From the NCBI RefSeq assembly GCF_003148775.1, contig NZ_QGGW01000009.1:62001-126000 (forward strand): a stretch of DNA of 64,000 bases. The letters are read 5' to 3'. The translations under genes and the position numbers were made by a program. Below, piece after piece: positions 52,158 to 61,157 of the stretch; position 1 is the stretch's first letter; each line of letters opens with the position of its first letter. The notes under the pieces were generated by a model that saw only the letters and a program-made list of their open reading frames with translations, was not told the DNA's origin and ran no database searches. Source of the stretch: Roseicyclus mahoneyensis. GTDB lineage: Bacteria; Pseudomonadota; Alphaproteobacteria; Rhodobacterales; Rhodobacteraceae.

Positions 52158-53171
52158 TCAGCGGACAAGGACAAGGTCTGCGGGATCGATCTGCAGGTCG
52201 ACGCTATCGCCTGCGGTCAGGCGCGGCTCGGAAATCGGGCGCGAGACGAGGAACTCAAGGTTTTCGTCCTGCACGACATATTCCATCCGGCTGCCCAGAT
52301 AGCTGGCAGACCGGATCGTGGCGATGCCACCCTTTGCCAGCCGGATGCGTTCTGGCCGGATCGTGGCGGTGACGATGCCATCCGCGGCCCTGACCGGCAG
52401 GGCCAGATGGGCGGCATGGAAGGTTCCAGAGGAAACCTTTCCCTCGATCAGGTTCGCATCGCCGATGAAATCGGCAACAAAGGACGATGCAGGCTGTTCA
52501 TAAAGCTCCGCCGGCGTGCCGATCTGGGCGATCTGGCCCATCTTCATCACCACGATGCGGTCGGAGACAGCCAGCGCTTCCTCCTGATCATGGGTGACAT
52601 AGACGGCGGTCAGGCCGAAGCGCTGCTGCAACTCGCGGATCTCCGCCCGGACCTTGCGGCGCAGTTTGGCATCGACGTTGGAGAGCGGCTCGTCGAACAG
52701 AAGAACATCGGGCTGCTGCACGATGGCACGCGCGACCGCGACCCGCTGCTGCTGGCCGCCCGACAATTCCGAGGGCAAGCGCGCCTCGTAGCCCGCCAGC
52801 CCCACCTGATCGAGGATGGCGCGCGCGCGGTCGCGCGCCTCGGCCTTGGGAACGCCACGGATCGTGGGGCCGTAGGACACGTTGTCGAGCACACTCATAT
52901 GCGGAAACAGCGCGTAGGATTGGAACACCATGCCGACGTTGCGTTCCGACGCAGGGTCGCGGCTGACGTCGCGGCCTGCGATCTTGACCTGCCCCTCGGT
53001 CGGCAGCTCCAACCCCGCGATCAGGCGCAGCGACGTAGTCTTGCCGCAGCCCGAGGGACCAAGAAAGGTCACAAGCTCCCCCTTGGCGATAGAAAAGCTC
53101 ATCTTGTCGACCGCCACGGCACTGCCGTAGCGCTTGAGCACATTCACGAATTCGATCGCCGTTTCCGTCAT
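52158..53171 (-). CDS. ABC transporter ATP-binding protein, FbpC/PotA (possibly 2-aminoethylphosphonate) type
   Basis: 337 residues. Walker A GPSGCGKTT, Q-loop MVFQSYALFPH, signature [14 protein letters not shown], Walker B VLLFDEPLSNVDAK, H-loop VTHDQ, plus a C-terminal TOBE-like regulatory domain. Partner of the fused permease 10 bases upstream. The nearby PhnCDE genes and phosphatase suggest an AepXVW-like 2-aminoethylphosphonate importer; iron(III) or another anion cannot be excluded. Confidence 0.85.
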   Translation of the reverse strand: MTETAIEFVNVLKRYGSAVAVDKMSFSIAKGELVTFLGPSGCGKTTSLRLIAGLELPTEGQVKIAGRDVSRDPASERNVGMVFQSYALFPHMSVLDNVSYGPTIRGVPKAEARDRARAILDQVGLAGYEARLPSELSGGQQQRVAVARAIVQQPDVLLFDEPLSNVDAKLRRKVRAEIRELQQRFGLTAVYVTHDQEEALAVSDRIVVMKMGQIAQIGTPAELYEQPASSFVADFIGDANLIEGKVSSGTFHAAHLALPVRAADGIVTATIRPERIRLAKGGIATIRSASYLGSRMEYVVQDENLEFLVSRPISEPRLTAGDSVDLQIDPADLVLVR

Positions 53172-53181
53172 GCCCTGTCCC

Positions 53182-55368
53182 TTATTCCGCGGGGTCCGCC
53201 GCCGGGCGGCCCTGCAATTCCTGTCTGCGCCCCAGCCTGCGCGTGCCCACCGCCAACTGGATCAGCGCGACGCAGCCGATCATCACGATCATCAGCACCG
53301 CCGAATAGGCGATGGCGAGCGCGTATTCCCCCGCCTCGACCCTGCCCATGATATAGGCCGTCGCCATGTTGTGCCGCGCCGAGACAAGGAAGATCACGGC
53401 AGAGACCGCCGTCATCGCCGTGACGAAGGAATAGACCAGCGCCGTGAAAACCGCAGGCCGGATCAGGGGCAGGACCACGCGGCGCAGCGTCGTGGCCCCG
53501 CCCGCGCCCATGGTCTGCGACGCCTCCTCCATCGACTTGTCGATCTGGGCCAGCGCCGCCAGTCCCGCCCGCATGCCCACCGGCATGTTGCGAAAGACAA
53601 AACAGATGATGAGGATGGCCGCCGTCCCGGTGATGTCGACCGGCGGCACGTTGAAAGCCGCGACATAGGACACACCCACCACGGTGCCGGGAACCGCAAA
53701 GGACAACATCGTGCCGAATTCAAAGGCACGGCGACCGGCAAAATCCTGCCGCGCGACCAGCCATGCGGTCAGGATGCCCACCAGCGTCGTCAAGGGCGCA
53801 GCCAGCCCTGCGACCCAGAGCGTGGTAATCATCGAATCCCAAGCCGAGCCATAAAGCTGAAGGCCGTTCTCGGCGATCTCGAAACGGAAGGCGGTGACCA
53901 GATGGCTCAGCGTCGGCGTCAGGTCCCAGCGCCCGATATCGGTGACGAAGCCGCCTGCCGCGATGATGATGTAGACCGCCAGCGTGAACAGGACCCAAGG
54001 CAGCACCACCGCAAACACCGCGATCTTGAGGATTGGCGGCAGCGGTGCGGTCAGGCCAGCGTCGGATTTGCCGGTGACCGTGACGTAGCTTTTCTTGCCC
54101 ATCCAGCGCATCTGCAGCCAGAACGCGATCAGCGTCAGCGCCAGCAGGATCATCGCAAGTGTCGCAGCGTTGCCCAGATCGTAGCGCGCGCCGACCACGG
54201 CGAAGAAGATCTTGACCGACAGCACCTCGTAGCCACCACCCAGCACGATCGGGTTGCCAAAATCCGCAAGGCTTTCGATGAAGGCCAGCAGAAAGGCCGC
54301 CGCTAGACCAGGACGCAACAGTGGCCATGTGATCTTGCGGAAGGTGGTCATCGACCGCGCGCCAAGAGTGCGCGAAGCTTCCTCAAGCGTGGGATTGATC
54401 GCCTCGAGCGTGGACAGCAGCACAAGAAAGGTCACCGGCGCAAAGGCCAGAACCTGCGCGATCAAGATGCCGGGAAGGCCGTAGATCCAGCGGGTTGGCC
54501 GCACGTCCATCAGGTCGGCGACGAAGCTGGTGACCAGCCCGGTACGCCCGAAGAGCAAGATGATGGCGACGCCCACGACGAAGGGCGGGGTGATGATCGG
54601 CAGGATGGAAATGGCGCGAAGCGCCCGCTTCATCCGGAAATCGGTGCGGTTGACCAAAAGTGCCAGCGCAAGGCCCAGCGCGGTCGCAAACGAGGCCGAC
54701 AGCACGCCCAGAACCACGGTGTTCACGACCACGCCACAGCGCCCCGCGCCTGCGAAACAGGCCACACCCCAAAGATCAGGCGCCGAGATCCGCGCCCAGA
54801 AGGTGCCCAGCGCCAGCGCGCCCGTCGGATCAACAAAAGCAGCAATGCCAAGGCGCAGGATGGGGAAAAAGACAAACAGCGTCAGCAACGCGACGATGGC
54901 CGTGATGCAGAAAGCCGGGAAGCGCTCACCCCGGCAGAAGCCGCGCGCGGCGAAAAGGTCGGACAACAGGCCCGTCAGCGCGATCCCGGCCAGAAACCCG
55001 CCCCAGCCTAGACCAGTCTGCCCGTCGGCCGCGCGTGGGAAGGCGGACCCGACCCAATCGGCGGAGGGGCCGCGCAAGCCAACGGCAAAACCTTGCCAGA
55101 TCAGCAGCGCAAACGCCCCCAGCGTCAGGCCCAGCGCAAGATTGGACCTTTGCCAGCCGCGCGTCAGCGCGGCGATGGACAGGGCCGATGTCACCGCGAT
55201 CATCGGCCAGAGCCAGCCGCGTCCAGCCAGCGCCTCGGTCAGGGCCGAAGCGGCAGGGCCGGCAAAAAGGTTGTTACCCTTGTACCAAGGCACAAGACCC
55301 AGCGCTGCGGCCAAAAGACCGAGCCAGGCAAGCCCGGCTCGGTCCGATGTCAGGGAAAAGCGACCCAC
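53182..55368 (-). CDS. Fused two-domain ABC permease (FbpB/AepW-like)
   Basis: 728 residues with two permease halves: about six membrane segments with EAA loop LEEASRTLGARSMTTF, and a second set with MEEASQTMGAGGATTL. Such fusions occur in Fbp-type iron and in 2-aminoethylphosphonate importers. It begins with four additional N-terminal membrane segments. Start taken at GTG 55368, 16 bases after the binding-protein stop; no better start is visible and the ribosome site is weak. Confidence 0.82.
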   Translation of the reverse strand: MGRFSLTSDRAGLAWLGLLAAALGLVPWYKGNNLFAGPAASALTEALAGRGWLWPMIAVTSALSIAALTRGWQRSNLALGLTLGAFALLIWQGFAVGLRGPSADWVGSAFPRAADGQTGLGWGGFLAGIALTGLLSDLFAARGFCRGERFPAFCITAIVALLTLFVFFPILRLGIAAFVDPTGALALGTFWARISAPDLWGVACFAGAGRCGVVVNTVVLGVLSASFATALGLALALLVNRTDFRMKRALRAISILPIITPPFVVGVAIILLFGRTGLVTSFVADLMDVRPTRWIYGLPGILIAQVLAFAPVTFLVLLSTLEAINPTLEEASRTLGARSMTTFRKITWPLLRPGLAAAFLLAFIESLADFGNPIVLGGGYEVLSVKIFFAVVGARYDLGNAATLAMILLALTLIAFWLQMRWMGKKSYVTVTGKSDAGLTAPLPPILKIAVFAVVLPWVLFTLAVYIIIAAGGFVTDIGRWDLTPTLSHLVTAFRFEIAENGLQLYGSAWDSMITTLWVAGLAAPLTTLVGILTAWLVARQDFAGRRAFEFGTMLSFAVPGTVVGVSYVAAFNVPPVDITGTAAILIICFVFRNMPVGMRAGLAALAQIDKSMEEASQTMGAGGATTLRRVVLPLIRPAVFTALVYSFVTAMTAVSAVIFLVSARHNMATAYIMGRVEAGEYALAIAYSAVLMIVMIGCVALIQLAVGTRRLGRRQELQGRPAADPAE

Positions 55369-55384
55369 GGGGATGCGCTGCCGG

Positions 55385-56404
55385 TTACTGCGGCAGCGAC
55401 CCGATCTCGGCATCCCAGCGCTGCAGCAGGCGGGTGCGTTCCTCGCTCGACCCGTAGAGGGCAAAGTCGTAGTCGATCAGGTTAACATCCTCCAGCCGCG
55501 GGGCGGCATCGGGCGTGACCGAATTGACGTTCGACGGGATCTGGAAGCTGTTCGCCGTTGCGCCCAGTTCCTGCGCCGCAGGCGTCAGCGCCCAGTCGTA
55601 GAAAGCGCGCGCGGCATCCGGGTTCGGACCGCCCGCAATGATCGACATGGACCCCACCTCGTAGCCCGTGCCCTCGCAGGGGGCGACGGTCACGATGGGC
55701 GCGCCGGTCACGGTCTGGGCTACGGCGTCATGCATGAACACGATGCCGATGGCCGTTTCGCCGGTCGCCGCCGCCCGGATCGGGGCGGAGCCCGACTGGG
55801 TATACTGGCTGATGTTGCCATGAAGCTGGGTCAGATATTCGAAAGCCTCTTCCTCACCCATCAGCTGCACCAGCGTGGCCAGCATGGTGTAGGAGGTGCC
55901 CGAGGAGTTCGGGTTCGCTACCTGCACGTCATCCTCGAACCGCGCGTCCAGCAGGTCGGCCCAGCAGGCGGGCGGGTTCTCGGTCACGAGATCGGTGTTG
56001 TAGCCAAAGCCAAGGCCACCGGCGTAGATGCCGACGGTGCGGTAGCCCGAGGTTTCCGCCTGCTGCAGCGCCCAAGGCTGCAGTTCGGCCAGCATGTCCG
56101 AGCGGTATTCCTCGGTCAGCCCCTCTTGCGCAGCCTGCAGATGGGGGTCGCCGGTGCCGCCCCACCACACGTCGCCGCGCGGCTGGCCGCTTTCGGCAGC
56201 GATCTGGGCATAGGTCTCGCCCGAGGACCGGCGGGTCATCAGGACGTTGATCCCGGTTTCGCGCTGGAACGCCTCGGACATGGCACGGCACCATTCCTCC
56301 TGCACCGAGCAGTAGAGCACAAGCTCGTTGCCCTGCGCGCTGGCCGGAACGGCCGGTGCCAGCATGATGGCCGCCGCTGCCAGCAAAACGGATCTTTTGG
56401 TCAT
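55385..56404 (-). CDS. ABC transporter substrate-binding protein (FbpA/AepX-like)
   Basis: 339 residues. Signal peptide MTKRSVLLAAAAIMLAPAVPASA. Mature: LVLYCSVQEEWCRAMSEAFQRETG, GDVWWGGTGDPHLQAAQEGL, the SSGTSYTMLATLVQLMGEEEAF segment, which fits extracellular solute-binding family 1 receptors for Fe3+ or phosphonates. The tandem tyrosines that bind iron in FbpA are not evident, which favours an organic anion such as 2-aminoethylphosphonate (inference). Confidence 0.82.
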   Translation of the reverse strand: MTKRSVLLAAAAIMLAPAVPASAQGNELVLYCSVQEEWCRAMSEAFQRETGINVLMTRRSSGETYAQIAAESGQPRGDVWWGGTGDPHLQAAQEGLTEEYRSDMLAELQPWALQQAETSGYRTVGIYAGGLGFGYNTDLVTENPPACWADLLDARFEDDVQVANPNSSGTSYTMLATLVQLMGEEEAFEYLTQLHGNISQYTQSGSAPIRAAATGETAIGIVFMHDAVAQTVTGAPIVTVAPCEGTGYEVGSMSIIAGGPNPDAARAFYDWALTPAAQELGATANSFQIPSNVNSVTPDAAPRLEDVNLIDYDFALYGSSEERTRLLQRWDAEIGSLPQ

Positions 56405-56499
56405 CTTTGTCTCTCTCCCTTTGGGTGTGTGGCGGTGCGTTGACCGTCCGGTGCAGGTTCGCCCGCATCCCGGCAGACGTTTGCCGATCCTTGGGCGGT

Positions 56500-56515
56500 C
56501 GTAAAGATATTTACG
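56500..56515. promoter_or_regulatory. Palindrome upstream of the FbpA/AepX-like gene
   Basis: CGTAAA (56500-56505) and TTTACG (56510-56515) are perfect inverted arms around GATA in the gap after phnE2 and about 100 bases before the binding-protein start. Possible operator; there is no T-run, so it is not a terminator. Confidence 0.35.
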
Positions 56516-56536
56516 CAGCGAAGGGCCCTTGCTGCC

Positions 56537-57349
56537 TCAGATGATGGCATGGCGTACCCTCGCCGAGACCCATTCGCTCAGCACGACAGTGGCAAGGATC
56601 AGCAACAAGATCACTGAGACCTGGCTCCAGGCCAGCGTGTTGAGCGAGGCCTCCAGCTTGAGCCCGATGCCCCCCGCGCCCACAAGCCCCAAGATCGCGC
56701 TTTCGCGGATGTTGATGTCCCATCGAAACACGGTGATGCCCCAGAAGGCCGGCATGATCTGCGGTACGATCCCGTAAGACAGCACCTGCGCGCCGCTGGC
56801 CCCGGTGGCCTCGATCGCCTCGATCTGACTGGCGTCCGTCTCCTCGATCGCCTCGTAGAGCAGCTTGCCGATGAACCCGATGGAGCGCAGCGCGATGGCC
56901 ACGATCCCCGCCAGCAGGCCCGGCCCGATGATCGCAACCAGCAAAAGCGCCCAGATCAGCGAGTTGATCGACCGCGAGGCGACGATGATGAAAAGCGCGA
57001 CGGGCCGCAGGAAAAGGGCTGATGGCGTCGTGTTGCGCGCAGCAAGAAAGGCCACCGGCACCGCCATGATGACCCCGCCCAGCGTGCCCAGCGTCGCCAT
57101 GTTGAGCGTGTCCCACAGCGGCACCCACAACTCGTTCAGGTAGGACCAGCGCGGCGGCACCATGCGTCCGCCGATATCGGCGGCTTGCCGGGGCGCATCG
57201 TAGACGAAGGCCCAAATGGTGCGCTCTGTCATGATCTGCCAGCACCAGACGAACAGCGCCACCAGAGCCAGCCAGCCGCCCCAGAGCAACAGGCGCCCGC
57301 GCGTCGTGCGGTAGGACCAGACCTGGCTGTAATGCGTGATCTCGGTCAT
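56537..57349 (-). CDS. phnE: Phosphonate ABC transporter permease PhnE (second copy)
   Basis: 270 residues, PhnE-type permease: AASRSINSLIWALLLVAIIGPG-like segment, EAA loop QIEAIEATGASGAQVLSYGIVPQIMP, and FRWDINIRESAILGLVGAGGIG. Overlaps phnE1 by four bases (ATGA). The two permeases form a heterodimer for import of phosphonate or phosphite. Confidence 0.9.
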   Translation of the reverse strand: MTEITHYSQVWSYRTTRGRLLLWGGWLALVALFVWCWQIMTERTIWAFVYDAPRQAADIGGRMVPPRWSYLNELWVPLWDTLNMATLGTLGGVIMAVPVAFLAARNTTPSALFLRPVALFIIVASRSINSLIWALLLVAIIGPGLLAGIVAIALRSIGFIGKLLYEAIEETDASQIEAIEATGASGAQVLSYGIVPQIMPAFWGITVFRWDINIRESAILGLVGAGGIGLKLEASLNTLAWSQVSVILLLILATVVLSEWVSARVRHAII

Positions 57350-58152
57350 TGCAGGAACTTCCGCAGGTAGCTGGAACTGTATTCGGCGACCATCACGATG
57401 GCGATGATGATGAGCAGGATCGCCCCCGCACTGTCATATTCGTAGCGGTCGATGGCGGTATTGAGCGTCGCCCCGATCCCGCCCGCGCCGACGATACCGA
57501 TCACGGCGCTTTCGCGGAAATTGATGTCGAGCCGATAGAGCGACAGGCCGATCAGGCGCGGCATCACTTGCGGCTGCACGGCGTAATTCAGCAATTGCCC
57601 CCAAGATGCGCCGGTGGCGCGCACCGCCTCGGCCTGCGCCTCGTCGATTTCCTCGATGTCGTCGGCCAGCAGTTTGGCGATGAAGCCGATGGTGGCGAAG
57701 GACAGCGTCAGGAAACCGGCGAATGTGCCGAAGCCGAACATCGCCACGAAGAAGATCGCAATGATGACTTCTTGCAATGCCCGGCTGACGGCGATGATCC
57801 CGCGGCAGATGTAGTAGATCCAGCGCGGTGCGATATTGCGCGCGGCCCCGATGCCGATCGGGATGGAGATGGCCACGCCCACCACCGTCGAGGTCAGCGT
57901 CATGGTCAGGCTTTCGATCAGCCCGCGACTGATGTCACGCCAGCGCGTATCGAAATCAGGCTGCAGGAAGCCCAAGACGAAGCGCTGCCCGCGCTCCAGC
58001 CCGGTATAGACACGCGCCCAGTTCACCTCGACCGATCCGATGGCGAGGATCAGGTAGACCACGATGCCGATCTGGAACGCGATGCGCCAGCGCCGATCCC
58101 TGATGATCTGCGGTGGGCGGCGCCAGGTCGTGGGATAGTCGGGCGCGCTCAT
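57346..58152 (-). CDS. phnE: Phosphonate ABC transporter permease PhnE (first copy)
   Basis: 268 residues. [45 protein letters not shown], and [22 protein letters not shown] are conserved PhnE sequence. Its start overlaps the phnC stop (ATGA). Confidence 0.92.
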   Translation of the reverse strand: MSAPDYPTTWRRPPQIIRDRRWRIAFQIGIVVYLILAIGSVEVNWARVYTGLERGQRFVLGFLQPDFDTRWRDISRGLIESLTMTLTSTVVGVAISIPIGIGAARNIAPRWIYYICRGIIAVSRALQEVIIAIFFVAMFGFGTFAGFLTLSFATIGFIAKLLADDIEEIDEAQAEAVRATGASWGQLLNYAVQPQVMPRLIGLSLYRLDINFRESAVIGIVGAGGIGATLNTAIDRYEYDSAGAILLIIIAIVMVAEYSSSYLRKFLQ

Positions 58153-58970
58153 CTGGCCAGCGCCGCCATGCGGTCACGGGCGTCGGCTTCGGCGCGGGTC
58201 TGTTCCTCGTCGCCACGGCGCATCTCGTTCCAGTCTTCCGCGCCGTAGATCGCGGTCAGCGCCTCATGCGTCAGCTGTTCGGGCGTGCCGTCGAAGACCA
58301 CGCGGCCCGCCCGCAACCCCACGATGCGCTGCATGAATTGCTGCGCCAAAGGCACGTCATGGATGTTGACGATGGCGGGGAGGCCGCGCTCGGCGCAGAT
58401 TTCGGTCAGCAGGCGCATGATCTGGCGGCTGGTCTTGGGGTCGAGGCTGGCGGTCGGTTCATCGACCAGCAGCAGTTCGGGGTCCTGCGCAAGCGCGCGC
58501 GCGATGCCGACCCGCTGGCGCTGCCCGCCCGACAGCGCGTCGGCGCGCTTGTCGGCCTGTTCCATCAGCCCCACCCGGTCCAGAAGCTGATAGGCGCGCT
58601 GGATGTCGGCGGGGGGGTATTTACGCAGGAAACTGCGCCAGAAGGGCACGTAGCCCAGCCGGCCGGACAGGACGTTTTCCATCACGGTCAGCCGTTCGAC
58701 CAGCGCATATTCCTGAAAGATCATCCCGATGCGGCGGCGCTGGCGGCGCAGGTCGGCCTTGCCCAGCCCCACGAGATCCACGTCTCCCAGAAGCACCTTG
58801 CCCCCGCTTGGCTCCACCAGCCGGTTGATGCAACGGATCAGCGTCGACTTGCCCGCGCCCGACGGCCCGATCAAGCCCATGATCTGCCCCTTGGGAACTG
58901 TCAGCGACACGTCGCGCAGCGCAGCGTCGCCGGTCTTGTAGGTCTTTGTCAGGCCTTCGAGAAAAAGCAT
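58149..58970 (-). CDS. phnC: Phosphonate ABC transporter ATP-binding protein PhnC
   Basis: 273 residues. Walker [11 protein letters not shown]-loop [11 protein letters not shown] (PhnC-specific), signature [15 protein letters not shown], Walker [13 protein letters not shown]. Start ATG 58970 precedes [11 protein letters not shown]; a longer frame to 59000 is in the hairpin after phnD. Confidence 0.93.
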   Translation of the reverse strand: MLFLEGLTKTYKTGDAALRDVSLTVPKGQIMGLIGPSGAGKSTLIRCINRLVEPSGGKVLLGDVDLVGLGKADLRRQRRRIGMIFQEYALVERLTVMENVLSGRLGYVPFWRSFLRKYPPADIQRAYQLLDRVGLMEQADKRADALSGGQRQRVGIARALAQDPELLLVDEPTASLDPKTSRQIMRLLTEICAERGLPAIVNIHDVPLAQQFMQRIVGLRAGRVVFDGTPEQLTHEALTAIYGAEDWNEMRRGDEEQTRAEADARDRMAALAR

Positions 58971-58990
58971 CCGGGGGCACCCTCTCGTGC

Positions 58991-59022
58991 AAAAACCCAC
59001 GGGCGGCGCGGGGCCGCCCGTG
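58991..59022 (-). terminator. Hairpin with T-run between phnD and phnC
   Basis: CACGGGCGGC (58998-59007) and GCCGCCCGTG (59013-59022) are perfect 10-bp arms with a 5-base loop; on the minus strand the stem is followed by GGTTTTT. It is an intrinsic terminator or attenuator that would favour phnD over phnC and phnE. Confidence 0.75.
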
Positions 59023-59045
59023 ACGTCATCGTGAAAGATAAGGGC

Positions 59046-59996
59046 TCAATTGCACTCGTAGACGACGCCGGTCAGCTCGTCGATCGTGCGGATCACGGCC
59101 CAGTCTTCCTGGAAGGTGATGGGGATGAACTGCGCCTCGCCGGAGTTGGCAAATTCCGCCTCGAGCGCGCTGCCTTCCCACTCGAAGCTGAAGAAAGCTT
59201 CGCGGATCTGTTCTTGCAGTTCCGGGGTCAGGTTGTGCGCCGTGCCGTAGCCCGTGGTCGGGAAGGTCTGCGAGGTGTAGATCGTCACGACCTGATCGGA
59301 CGTGATCACCTCGCGCTCGATCATGCGGGCCATGACGGAATTGGCGATGGCAGCCGCAGGGTAGTCGCGGTTGGCCACACCGAGGATGGAGGCGTCATGC
59401 GCGCCCGAGAACACCGGTTCGAAATCCGTGCCCGCGACCATGCCGAATTCGCCCTCGAGCAGGGCGGAGGGTGCCTTGAAGCCCGAGTTCGAGGTCTCGG
59501 AGGTGAAAGCCAGCTGGCTGCCACGCAGGTCTTCCACGGCAGCGATGCCGCTGTCGGGGAAGGTGATGATTTCCATCTCATAGCCGAACGACCCGTCCTC
59601 AGCCGCCATCATGGCGAAAGGACGGAAGCCTGCACAGGCCACGGCGAGCGGGTTCGACCCTGTGTTGAAGCCCGCGATGTGCAGCCGGCCTGCGCGCATG
59701 GCCTCGATCTGGGCGGCATTGGACTGGACCGGGAAGAACTGCACCTCGCGGCCGGTCACTTCGGCCATGTGATCAAGGAAACCCTGCCAGACCTCGGCGT
59801 AGACGGCGGGGTCTTCGACGGGGGTGTAGGCGAAGATCAGCGTGTCGGGATCGGCCAGCTGGGCCGGATCGGTCGGGATGTCGGCGATCAGGTCGCCATC
59901 GGCATCCGTGAAGCGCGTATCGAGCGCGAACTCGGCAAAGGCGGGCCCGGCCAGCAGCAGGGCGGCAACGGACGTGAGGGTCGTGAGCGTTTTCAT
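59046..59996 (-). CDS. phnD: Phosphonate ABC transporter substrate-binding protein PhnD
   Basis: 316 residues. Signal peptide MKTLTTLTSVAALLLAGPAF then A-E. Mature: DTLIFAYTPVEDPAVYAEVW and FFPVQSNAAQIEAMRAGRLHIAGFNTG are the PhnD pattern for binding phosphonates. Start ATG 59996 follows CGGGGA. Preceded by a strong PhoB box, so expression should follow phosphate starvation. Confidence 0.93.
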   Translation of the reverse strand: MKTLTTLTSVAALLLAGPAFAEFALDTRFTDADGDLIADIPTDPAQLADPDTLIFAYTPVEDPAVYAEVWQGFLDHMAEVTGREVQFFPVQSNAAQIEAMRAGRLHIAGFNTGSNPLAVACAGFRPFAMMAAEDGSFGYEMEIITFPDSGIAAVEDLRGSQLAFTSETSNSGFKAPSALLEGEFGMVAGTDFEPVFSGAHDASILGVANRDYPAAAIANSVMARMIEREVITSDQVVTIYTSQTFPTTGYGTAHNLTPELQEQIREAFFSFEWEGSALEAEFANSGEAQFIPITFQEDWAVIRTIDELTGVVYECN

Positions 59997-60043
59997 GATG
60001 ATCCCCGGAGTTGATATGTTCCGGAGCGCGATATGTTCCGTGC

Positions 60044-60083
60044 GTGACAGGTGCGTGACAGATGGATGAAAGACCCATGACAG
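60044..60083 (-). promoter_or_regulatory. PhoB box, four 11-bp units, upstream of phnD
   Basis: On the minus strand the half-sites are CTGTCAT, CTTTCAT, CTGTCAC, CTGTCAC, each followed by four bases and exactly 11 bases apart (plus-strand starts 60077, 60066, 60055, 60044). Nearly perfect agreement with the Pho-box consensus. Ends 48 bases before phnD. Confidence 0.9.
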
Positions 60084-60171
60084 TTTGGGCCGCGCACTCA
60101 TTCGCGGGCCGCGATGACCACGCTGCGGCGGGCGTCATGCCCCTTGAACAGATTTCAGTCGGCCCGACGCC

Positions 60172-61068
60172 TCAGACCAGCCAGTCACGCACCGACGGGC
60201 GCGAGACAAGTTCGCGCATCCGCGCCTCGGCATCGGGAACGCGGGACGCAAGCGGCGCGCGGGTCGGGCCGCAGTCGATCCCGCAGGCGCGCAGCGCGGC
60301 CTTCATGCCGGGCAGCACGCCGACGTCGAGCAGGCCGGTGACGAACTCGGCCGACACGTCTTGCAACGCGCGGGCGCGGTCGAGGTCGCGCGCGCCCACC
60401 GCCTCGTGAAGGGCGGCATAAAGCCGGCCGAGGATGTTGTAGGTCGTGCCGATCCCGCCATCAGTGCCCAAAGCGGCGGCGGACAGGTAGATTTCGTCGA
60501 AGCCAAAGAAATAGGTGCTGTCCGGCCGCTTGACGCGCAGCATTGTCAGCTTGAACAGGTCGGTCGAGGTGAACTTGATCCCCGCCACATTGGGCAGGTC
60601 CAAAACATCGATCAGCAGCTCCAGCGGCAAGGGACGGCCGGTGCGGATCGGCACCTCGTAGACGATCAGGGGCAGGTCGGTCTCGGCGGCAAGACCCTTG
60701 TAGTAGCCAAGGATCTCACCGTCGCTGAACGGATAGGAATGGGGCGGCAGGGCCGAAAGCCCGTCGTACCCCAGAGACTTGGCGTTCCGCGCCAGCTTGC
60801 GCGCATCGGCCAGCGCGGGCACGCCCACATGGGCGATCAGCGTCGCGCCCGAGCCCTTGGCATCGCGGGCGACCACCGCCTGCTGCTCCAGAAGCGCCTC
60901 GGTTTCCATGAGGCCCGATTCCGCGCTGCTGCCGCCGACATAAAGCCCCGTCAGCCCCTGCCGCAGCACATAGGCGTTCAAGGCAGACTGCCGTTCAGGA
61001 CTGAACGCGCCGTCATCGTCGAAGGCGGACATCAGAGCGGCATACATTCCGGACAGGGGTTTCGACAT
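60172..61068 (-). CDS. DapA/NanA-family aldolase, N-acetylneuraminate-lyase-like
   Basis: 298 residues, class I aldolase barrel. Active-site residues fall at the positions known for NanA: Ser47 and Ser48 (GGSSAES), Tyr137 (IVYEVP) and Schiff-base Lys165 (GIKFTST). The GIKFTS and GFDEI segments favour N-acetylneuraminate lyase over dihydrodipicolinate synthase. Divergent from a GntR gene and a SiaPQM-like TRAP operon, which supports a role in sialic-acid or related sugar-acid breakdown; NanK/NanE genes are not in view. Confidence 0.83.
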   Translation of the reverse strand: MSKPLSGMYAALMSAFDDDGAFSPERQSALNAYVLRQGLTGLYVGGSSAESGLMETEALLEQQAVVARDAKGSGATLIAHVGVPALADARKLARNAKSLGYDGLSALPPHSYPFSDGEILGYYKGLAAETDLPLIVYEVPIRTGRPLPLELLIDVLDLPNVAGIKFTSTDLFKLTMLRVKRPDSTYFFGFDEIYLSAAALGTDGGIGTTYNILGRLYAALHEAVGARDLDRARALQDVSAEFVTGLLDVGVLPGMKAALRACGIDCGPTRAPLASRVPDAEARMRELVSRPSVRDWLV

Positions 61069-61084
61069 CGGCGCGGCCTTTGGG

Positions 61085-61106
61085 TTGGTCAGGGTTGTTT
61101 GACCAA
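61085..61106. promoter_or_regulatory. Palindromic operator between aldolase and GntR genes
   Basis: TTGGTCA (61085-61091) and TGACCAA (61100-61106) are perfect 7-bp arms with an 8-base spacer, 17 bases from the aldolase start and 52 from the GntR start. Candidate binding site of the GntR(FCD) protein. Confidence 0.55.
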
Positions 61107-61157
61107 ATTCGTAATATGGCAGTTATTGTTTGTCCATCTGCTTAATCAGGTTTGACA

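Noticed and set aside
56405-56536. A PhoB box in front of the FbpA/AepX-like gene
   Set aside because: No CTGTCA-like half-sites at 11-base spacing were found; only an unrelated palindrome is present.
58113-60014. A 633-residue plus-strand frame opposite phnC and phnD
   Set aside because: Antisense to clear genes, composition typical of shadow frames.
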